A stretch of 64,000 nt of DNA from Cryptomeria japonica (Eukaryota; Streptophyta; Pinopsida; Cupressales; Cupressaceae), in NCBI RefSeq assembly GCF_030272615.1, contig NW_026729308.1, positions 43,540 through 107,539 on the forward strand, given 5' to 3'. A program made the translations under genes and the position numbers. This document shows, piece after piece, positions 56,518-64,000 of the stretch (positions within the stretch are counted from its first letter, which is position 1; each line of letters begins with the position of its first letter). The notes beneath the pieces are model-generated. The model worked only from the letters and a program-made list of their open reading frames with translations. It was not told the origin of the DNA and did not search any database.

Positions 56518-58006
56518 TGTTAATAAGATGAGAGGGGGGGGGGGTGAATCATACAAAATTAATCTTCAATGTATTCAACAGATTCAACCTTGGTAGCCTT
56601 TAATTCAGAATATAACCAAAAACTGTAAAACATACAAAATCATAAACAGATAATCATCACAACACATATAACACCAGATTTAACGTGGAAACCCAAATAG
56701 GGAAAAACCACTGTGGGATTTTGGACCCACTAAGAAATATACTCTTCTAGAGTATGCTTGGTTAAAAGCAAATCCTGTTAAAGATTACAAACACATTGCT
56801 AGATGTGACCCAGTTAAGGGATTTCCCTCAGATCTGTTAGAATCTTGCACTTTGTTAGAAGTGACCTTGTCAAAGGATTTCAAACACTCAACTAGAATGT
56901 CACCTTTCTAGAGGATTTACAAATAAGACTGTTAAGTCCACTCAGTTAAGACAATTTCTGTCACTTACAAAATAAATAACAATAACAAAATATATCTGCA
57001 ACTTCACATCTAAAAATGCTAAAGCAGATTCTATGTGCTCAATATGCTTAAGATAATCTCGACATAGACTTATCTTACTACTTCCTGGGCTTTCTTAATC
57101 TGTTCCTCAATCAGATCTTTAAGCTTTTGTGCCCGGTAATCACCTGTGTAGCATCACTGTGCATACATTTTCACACATACATTGTTCATCAACAATTCCT
57201 TATTTATAAACAATTTCTAACCACTTAGTCTCCTTGATCACATTTCCCATAATCAATCTTAGCCGTCAGATCATCAAACTTGACTAGGTTCATTGTATCC
57301 TTCTATCTGATAAATGTTTTACTTTGCCTTGGAACTTGCATTCCTTCCTTGGAACTTGTACTAGGTTATTGCAATTCAATCTGTGTTGTAGATCTTCCTC
57401 TTGATTTTCTATTGTCGTAGATCTTCAACAAACTTCATGCACAACATACCAATCGTCTATGCATCTCTAGCTCATTGGTATCCTTCATTTAATAATGCTT
57501 TTATTCATCCAATGCATTCTGTTACAACTTGGTTGTTACTCGGTTAATACTGAACTTCACTCGGTAGACATTCTGCCTTCTTTAACCGATATCGATAACC
57601 TTAGGGTTTATCGACTAGGTTCCTTAGGGTTTACTGACTAGGTTCTTTGCTCGGTAACATAGAACATTATTAAACTTACATTCATGAACATATGTAGGAT
57701 ATCAAAATAATCAAAACAACATGATCTCATCATTTTCTAACTTGGTAATAGTTGCCCATTGAATAACTTATTTCTCCCCTTCATTCTCACATTCTTTCTG
57801 TGTCACTTACCGACATCTTAATACTCATCAAAACATACTTCTTAAGATATGGCAACATCATACTGAATCAGAAAATCAATTTCTTGACATCAATGACAAA
57901 ATAATATTATTAAGACAATAAACATCCTTAATCAATTATATCAACAACCTTCTCAATATCCTTATTGAAATGCCAACAATCTCCCATTGTAATTGAAATG
58001 CCAACA
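56518..58006 (-). repeat. 5' LTR of element F
   Basis: Plus strand tgttaataagatgag ... gccaaca, 1,489 bases. It has GAGAGGGGGGGGGGTGAATCA (about 56530-56549; about ten G), ACGTGGAAACCC...GGGAAAAACCACTGTGGGA (about 56682-56718), and the AACCAAGTG/GTTAAGGG repeat array (about 56750-56960). A middle segment (about 57040-57360) and a duplicated TTAGGGTTTACTGACTAGG stretch (57600-57645) make it longer than the other family-F LTRs. Confidence 0.8.
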
Positions 58007-58982
58007 TAAACTTGGTCCAAGATTGGATAATTTACTAACACACTGGAATGAACTATCCAAGGCAACAATTCAAGGAGATAGATCACTAGAGCAACAAATG
58101 TATTATCTCACCGAGATGATCAGGCAAACAGAGACAATAATTTCAGATAGTACAAAATTCCTGTAGGGTCTTAACTTAGTTTTGGCAGACATTTTTCAGA
58201 TTGCACATAATCAACTTCAGGGTTCTAGGTAATTTTTGAAGTTTTGAATCTTTTGACATCCTTTATCATTGATGTCAAAGGGGGAGTGGTATAATGAGAA
58301 AAATATACAGAGAAAGGCATGGTGTAAAGTAAACCAAAGGAGATCATTTTCTCAGACGGAGCACTTTCAGTTTTGGATTTCAATTTTGGATTTTTCTCAC
58401 GAGTGTTGCCATCAATGTCAAAGGGGGAGAATGTTTGCATTATACACTCAAATGAGAATGGTGGATGTTTTCATTGATGGCATTAAGGTTCAACAGGCTC
58501 AACCAACAATACACTTCACCTGCCGACACTGACAGTTACAACAAGGTTTATTCACACCGGCATCTAGTTTACATCGGAAATAGATTATACCGGCATCCAA
58601 AGCCGACTTGGCAATAATATTGTTTATATGAATTGTAATGTAAATTGTAATTATATGGCTGACATGTTGTATTGTAAAGACTCATATATGTATGAGATCT
58701 TGTAAGTCATTTGAAAAGTAAGGAAGTATGTGAATGTGTGTATGTAAGCGGTATATGAGATAGTTTATGATACTGAATAGTTGTTTATGCATTTTGATGT
58801 GTTTATTTTGGAGCAAATAAGAAGCAGAGCAGAATGAAAAGTATTATGTGCAAGAAGGATCATTTTTCTACATACAGGCAAGGTTTTTGGCAGTGGTATC
58901 AGACAAAGCTTAAACCCGTACTAAATCCAGCATTGTAGATGCTATTTTGAAGCAGTACATTATTATTGGATTTAGCCATCCT
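58007..58982 (+). mobile_element. Fragment G: plus-strand NA element 3' end
   Basis: 58007-58200 encodes the C-terminus of NA ORF2 in plus orientation (LDNLLTH, ELSKATIQGD, QQMYYLTEMI), matching 14829-15026 and 21996-22250. Then two polypurine tracts (GTCAAAGGGGGAG at 58272-58284 and 58417-58429) and an LTR starting TGTTTGCATTATACACTC at 58432, which follows the NA LTR until TTTAGCCATCC (58982) and then stops. Opposite in orientation to copies A, B and C, so a separate insertion. Confidence 0.78.
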
Positions 58983-59416
58983 ATATTTCCCACTTTCCCT
59001 CCTAATTTCTTCTAGAATCCCTCTAATCCTCCATTAATTAGCTTAATTCTCCTCATCATGTCCAATCTGTAAATTTGGGAATTCACTTCCCCAAATTTGG
59101 AGAAAGTCTTCAAAATGCATTGAAGACCTTCTCCTTTCAACAATATAACTTGTTGAATACTCCCAAATTTGTAAGGCTCTTACAAATTTGTCCCCTAGAC
59201 CACTAGTAGTTTTCCTCTTGAATCAAGTTAGCCTCCAAAGTCCTTAAAAGGCATTTAATGCCTCTTACAAGCCCACACCCCTAACCTATGATGGTTGTCC
59301 ACTTGACTATCTTTTATCCTTGCACAAGAATTTACCTCTTGGACAACAACCTGCTTCCTTGGATAAAAGCGTTATCCAATGATGTCACCCCTTGAATCCT
59401 TCACTAATGCTTAATT
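58983..59416. other. Unassigned AT-rich stretch
   Basis: No ORF of note and no match to other parts of the window. Contains an imperfect palindrome AAATTTGGG...CCCCAAATTT (about 59072-59100) and repeated ACAAATTTG words (about 59165-59195). It could be older sequence predating the elements, or a fragment of an element not otherwise present. Confidence 0.4.
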
Positions 59417-59890
59417 TGTTAGACAATTCAAATAAATGGAAGACAACTGAGAGGGGGGGGTGAATTAGTTGTCTCATATTATTGAAACCATTATAAATTT
59501 AAACTTAAATACCATAACTGAAAACATTAATATAGGAATAGCTAATAAACCAGTTAAGCATAAATAGTAATCATAGAATAAATACCATCCACATAACACC
59601 AATATTTATATGTGAAAAACTTGGTAAAGGGAAAAACCATGGTCAGAAGCCTACCCACAGGTAGATAATACTTCTACAGTAAGTATTTGAATTACAATTG
59701 AGGGGCCTGCACTTGTAGGAAGGTGAACAATCTAGAGAATACTTCTCATAAAAAAGGAGACTCACTGACTACATAGAAATCCAAACTACAATCCAGAGAA
59801 GTGATGAATTGCAAAAGATGGCATCTCCTATGCTTGAGTATAGTTACAGTTAAGCTTAATACCAGTGGACTAAATCCTCTTACATAAACT
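59417..59890 (-). repeat. LTR J, outer part interrupted by element I
   Basis: Starts tgttagacaattc and has CTGAGAGGGGGGGGTGAATTAG (about 59447-59468) and AAAGGGAAAAACCATGGTC (about 59626-59644), so it is an LTR of the same general design. Element I interrupts it at 59890/63873. Its remainder (63873-64000) leaves the window. Orientation is inferred from the boxes. Confidence 0.6.
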
Positions 59891-60897
59891 TGTAGGTCCC
59901 AGAGACAACTGAGAGGGGGGGGCGAATCAGTTGTCTAATAAATTCAAACCAAAAACTTATTAACCAACTTAATGCTTAATACTGGTAAATCAGTTAAGTA
60001 TGTCGGTAGATAGTGTTAACAGTAAATTGCTATAACGGTAAGAATTAATGCATGAAACATAAGCACAAAGTCATCCACAACACATGACACCAATATTTGT
60101 ATGTGGAAACCTTACCCACAATCATATGATACTACTGCAGATAGTAAGTGTAAAAAGAGGGGTCTACACATGCAGAAAGGCCAACAGCCTAGAGCTCACT
60201 GCTCAATCACAAATGGGAGTCACATTGACTACAGTTGGATGGTTAAATCCAATAAGAATGTACTGTGCAAAATCGCATCTTCATATGCTGAATTCAGTAC
60301 CGGTGTAATGTTGATATGCTTCTACAAAAACCTAACTTCACCTTCAGATGATGTCTTCGTGTATACCTCTACTTGATCTTGCATATATCTTTACTCAAAC
60401 CTTTTTCGCATTCCACACTTGATCTTACAAATAAGATCTTACATTTATACCATACCCTAAGACCAATTTTAGTAGGTCGGCTCTACAATAAAACATTTTA
60501 TAAATAATATAATATCCGATGCAATAACTGATTAAACATGTCGGCTTAATGCATTTACAACAATAATAAATCATCTTCATAGCGTGCCATGTTGATCTGG
60601 AAAAGATAAACCTGTCGGTGTAACCCTAGATAACCTGGGCCTATTTGTCGATAAAAGAAAATATGCAAATAAGAATATATCAATGATTATTACTTCAAAA
60701 TAAAGTGTCCACATGATATCTTCGACATTACCAAGTGTCTTCCATGTCATTTCAGGTACCGGTGAACAATATGGTGAACCATATACCAGTAACTATTGCA
60801 CAGTTTATTGTTTGCCAGTGAATGTTGTTGGATCTTCAAAGTAGGTGTATTTAGTAGGTGTTGACATCAATGACAAAACCATACCAAAATACCAACA
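59891..60897 (-). repeat. 3' LTR of element I
   Basis: Plus strand tgtaggtccc ... accaaca, 1,007 bases, G-rich box GAGAGGGGGGGGCGAATCAG at about 59911-59930. It has lost 28 bases of the GGGAAAAACCACGGTGGG box present at 63049-63080 in the other LTR; the loss lies between two GGAAACC/GAAACC copies. Followed by polypurine complements (60898-60912 and about 61082-61100). Confidence 0.85.
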
Positions 60898-61262
60898 ATC
60901 TCCCCCTTTGGCATTGATGGCAACACAAGATGGAAAAACCATCAAAGTGCCAAAACATCAAAGTGCCAAAAAAAACAACAATCTTCATTTCTCCCCCTGG
61001 GAGTGACAATACCAATATTTCATGTGTCTTTCAAAATTTCTCCCCTAAAATCTCTTTTTCTTACCAAAAAGATAATGTTTTTCCATAGATCTCTCTCCCC
61101 CTTTGACATCAAATGCCAAAGTCACAGAAGGTCAAGTTCATACAAAATACCAACCAATTCAATATACCAACTACTCCTCCTGAGAAGTAGCTTCCTCATC
61201 AAAATACCGGAATAAAAGATTTGTCTATTTAATTCTGCTGGTTGATGAGAATCATCAACTGT

Positions 61263-62852
61263 CTAAGTCTCTACCGGTGGTGGTATGACTCCGAGCTGAT
61301 CTCTGAGATACTCAAAAGTTTCCTTAGGCAAAGGTTTTGTGAAAATATCTGCAAGTTGTTCTTTAGTATTCACATAAACCAGTTTTATCTCTTTTTCTTC
61401 AACCATTTCCCTTAGAAAATTTAGTTTGATAGAAACATGTTTTGTTTTAGAATGTAATACCGGATTTTTAGATATATCAATTGCTGCAGTGTTATCACAG
61501 TATATTGTAATAGGTTCCTTGCATTTTACTTTTATGTCTTTTAACATTTGTTTAAGCCAAAGTACCTATGTACAGTTTGTTGCTACTACAACATATTCTG
61601 ATTCTGCTATTGATAAAGATGTACAACTCTATTTCTTACTTAACCAAGAAACTAATCTCTTTCCAAGAAAGAATGCTCCTCCAGTGGTGCTATTTCTATC
61701 ATCCACATCTCCTACCCAATTTTCATCTGTGTATGCATATAGATCAAAATTTTCATCTTTAGGATACCATAATCCAAGATTTGTTGTGCCTTGTAAGTAC
61801 CAAAAAATCCTTTTTACTACTGATTCATTATTTTCCCTAGGATTACTCTGAAATCTAGAAACTATACATACTGCATTCATAATATCAGGTCTGGTTTGTG
61901 TCAAATATAGTAAACCTCCTATCATAGATTTGTATCTAGTTGGATTAACAGGTGTAGATTCATCCCTTTGAGATAATTTTTCATTTGTATTCATAGGTGT
62001 GCTTACTGGTTTAGAGTTCTCTATCCCAAATTTCTTAAGTAGTTCTTTCAAGTACTTAGATTGACTCAAAAATATGCCTTTATCAATCTGTAAAATCTGT
62101 AATCCTAAAAAGAATTTTATTTCTCTGATCATAGACATTTCAAATTCTTGTTGCATTTCAAAAGAAAATTCTTTGCATAATTCATCTTCTCCTCCAAAGA
62201 TTATATCATCAACAAATACTTCAATAATCAAGATGTCATCATTAGTTACTTTGTAATATAAATTGCTATCTGCATTTCCTTTAGTAAAACCAATCTTTAA
62301 AAGATACTTATCCAATCTTGCATACCAATCTCTTGGGGCTTGTTTTAATCCATACAGAGCTTTTCTTAATCTCCAAACCATATCATTGTCATCTGTCAAG
62401 GAAAATCCATCACTTTGTTCAATATAAACTTCCTCTTCAAGATCTCCATTCAAAAATGCACATTTAATATCCATTTGATAAACTTTGTAATCCTTGTGAG
62501 CTGCAAAAGCCAAGAATAATCTAACTGCCTCAATTCTGGCTACTGGTGCAAAGGTGTCATTGTAATCAACTCCTTTCTCAGAATATCCCTTACACACTAG
62601 TCTTGCTTTATTTCTGATAACCTTACAATCTTCATTAAGTTTGTTTCTAAATACCCATTTGGTTCCAATTACATTTTTATTTTTAGGCCGAGGAACTAAT
62701 GTCCAAGTATTATTTTTCTCAATTTGTCCTAATTCTTCTTCCATAGCTTTAATCCAAAATTTATCTTCACATGCCTCATTGATAGATAATGGTTCAATTT
62801 GAGAAATAAGACATACCTCTTCATTTTCCAATCTTCCTCTTGTCATAACCAA
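61263..62852 (-). pseudogene. Element I RT and RNase H (530 codons, two in-frame TAG)
   Basis: One frame from 62852 to 61263, interrupted only by TAG at 61629 (KK-stop-S where KKQS is usual) and about 61569. [64 protein letters not shown] and the active site FVDDIIFGG, all intact. RNase [15 protein letters not shown] (second Asp region DE in place of DAD), AESEYVV, YCDNTAAIDISKN, KPLPKETFEYLRDQLGVIP. It starts at [10 protein letters not shown], which corresponds to the integrase-RT linker; the upstream gene is deleted. This is the best-preserved RT in the window. Sequence is more distant from Copia-1 and Copia-3 than those are from each other. Confidence 0.85.
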
Positions 62853-63872
62853 GGGGGGGGTGAATCAGTTGTCTAATAAATTCAAACCAAAAACTTATTA
62901 ACCAACTTAGTGCTTAATACTGGTAAATCAGTTAAGTATGCCGGTAGACAATGTTAACAGTAAATTGCTATACCGGTAAGAATTAATGCATGAAACATAA
63001 GCACAAAGTCATCCACAACACATGACACCAATATTTGTATGTGGAAACCCTGTAAGGGAAAAACCACGGTGGGAAACCTTACCCACAATCAGATGATACT
63101 ACTACAGATAGTAAGTGTACAAACAGGGGTCTGCACATGTAGAAAGGCCAACAGCCTAGAGCTCACTGCTCAATCACAAATGGGAGTCACACTGACTACA
63201 GTTGGATGGTTAAATCCAATAAGAATGTACTGTGCAAAATCGCATCTTCATATGTTGAATTCAGTACCAATGTAATGCTGATATGCTTCTACAAAAACCT
63301 AACTTCACCTTCAGATGATGTCTTCGTGTATACCTCTACTTGATCTCGCATATATCTTTACTCAAACCTTTTCCGCATTCCACACTTGATCTTACAAATA
63401 AGATCTTACATTTATACCATACCCTAAGACCAATTTTAGTAGGTCGTCTCTACAATAAAACATTTTATAAATAATATAATATTCGATGCAATAACCGATT
63501 AAACATGTCGGCTTAATGCATTTACAACAATAATAAATCATCTCCATAGCATGCCATGCTGATCTGGAAAAGATAAACCTATCGGTGTAACCCTAGATAA
63601 CCTGGACCTATTTGCCGGTAAAAGCAAATATGCAAATAAGAATATATCAATGATTATTACTTCAAAATAAAGTGTCTTCATGATATCTTCGACATTACCA
63701 AGTGTCTTCCATGCAATTTTAGGTACCGGTGAACAATATATCCTGTCGATGAACCATATACCAGTAACTATTGCACAGTTTACTGTTTGCCGGTGAATGT
63801 TGTTGGATCTTCAAAGTAGGTGTATTTAGTAGGTGTTGGCATCAATGACAAAACCATACCAAAATACCAACA
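62853..63872 (-). repeat. 5' LTR of element I, inner end deleted
   Basis: Begins inside the G-run (aagggggggg-tgaatcag) that directly follows the pol sequence; the last about 20 bases of the LTR and the primer-binding site are missing. It keeps the complete GTGGAAACCCTGTAAGGG-AAAAACCACGGTGGG box (about 63041-63078) that its partner has lost. Ends accaaca at 63872. Confidence 0.85.
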
Positions 63873-64000
63873 AAACCCAATTTGATCTTCAATGATCAAC
63901 CAATTCCTTTGCTTGAATGTTATTACATTATTCACACATTACATTCCTTGACCATGACCTCTAACAATAACCACGGTGATCTACAATGAGATCTTACATC
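63873..64000 (-). repeat. Continuation of LTR J to the window edge
   Basis: Sequence after the target duplication of element I. AT-rich, no gene. Assigned to the interrupted LTR J from position only. Confidence 0.45.

Larger units (their letters stand above)
54055..58006 (-). mobile_element. Element F: internally deleted Copia element (family F)
   Basis: Minus-strand element with 5' LTR (56518-58006), primer-binding site (gctctaatacca, 56504-56515), gag, RT end plus RNase H, 3' non-coding region with three polypurine tracts and a truncated 3' LTR (54055-54676). Protease, integrase and most of RT have been deleted. Same family as 5272-6665. Confidence 0.85.
59891..63872 (-). mobile_element. 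Element I: internally deleted Copia element keeping RT-RNase H
   Basis: LTRs at 59891-60897 and 62853-63872 flank a 1.95-kb interior with only RT and RNase H. Flanking bases aaact (59886-59890) and aaacc (63873-63877) are a likely five-base target duplication with one transition. The deletion fused the start of RT to the G-rich box of the 5' LTR, removing the primer-binding site, gag, protease and integrase. The LTRs look about 97% identical over the first 170 bases compared by eye, so this is among the younger insertions here. Confidence 0.85.

Noticed and set aside
1-64000. Host protein-coding genes, tRNA or rRNA genes, telomeric or centromeric satellites.
   Set aside because: None could be supported: all long frames belong to retrotransposons or to the cargo of element T, and no tRNA-like cloverleaf or satellite array was noticed.

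Overview
The window is eukaryotic, almost certainly from a seed plant with a large, repeat-packed genome (a conifer or similar is possible; the sequence alone does not decide). It is AT-rich. I found no convincing host gene, tRNA, rRNA or CRISPR array. Essentially everything is LTR retrotransposon, inserted into one another at least three layers deep and decayed by C-to-T and G-to-A transitions.

Layout. 1-5271: 5' half of a Ty3/gypsy (Tat/Athila-like) element on the minus strand, with a 983-codon gag-protease ORF, leaving the window on the left. 5272-6680: 3' end and LTR of a plus-strand Copia element (family F). 6681-46842: a tandem of one non-autonomous family (here NA) on the minus strand, LTR1 - internal A - LTR2 - internal B - LTR3. 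Later insertions split it: a complete but dead Sirevirus-like Copia element (Copia-1, 7084-14533) and a solo LTR (15236-16617) in copy A; and in copy B a third NA copy, C (22899-42326), itself split by a 12.8-kb non-autonomous Ty3-type element (T, 25864-38709). 46843-52361: a minus-strand Copia element (Copia-3) lacking its 3' end. 52366-54054: a Ty3 Tat-type pol fragment ending in a 123-base inverted duplication. 54055-58006: a Copia element (F) with gag joined to the RT end/RNase H by an internal deletion. 58007-58982: a plus-strand NA fragment (G). 59417 to the right edge: an old LTR (J) holding a Copia element (I, 59891-63872) that keeps only RT-RNase H.

The most interesting system is the NA family. 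Each copy carries ORF1 (about 371 codons: coiled coil plus four CCHC zinc knuckles) and ORF2 (about 1,100 codons: an unrecognised conserved N-terminal domain and a coiled-coil C-terminus), with no protease, integrase, RT or RNase H. Yet it shares its primer-binding site, duplicated polypurine tracts and two conserved LTR boxes with the Copia elements around it, suggesting that Sirevirus-like Copia machinery mobilises it in trans.

Element T is a second unusual case: a degenerate P/Q-rich sense ORF, no pol, a 47-bp tandem repeat in each LTR, and an antisense plant-mobile-domain gene. Most premature stops in Copia-1 are TAG, as expected from deamination of methylated CHG sites. No autonomous element here has intact genes, so mobility today would need helpers elsewhere.
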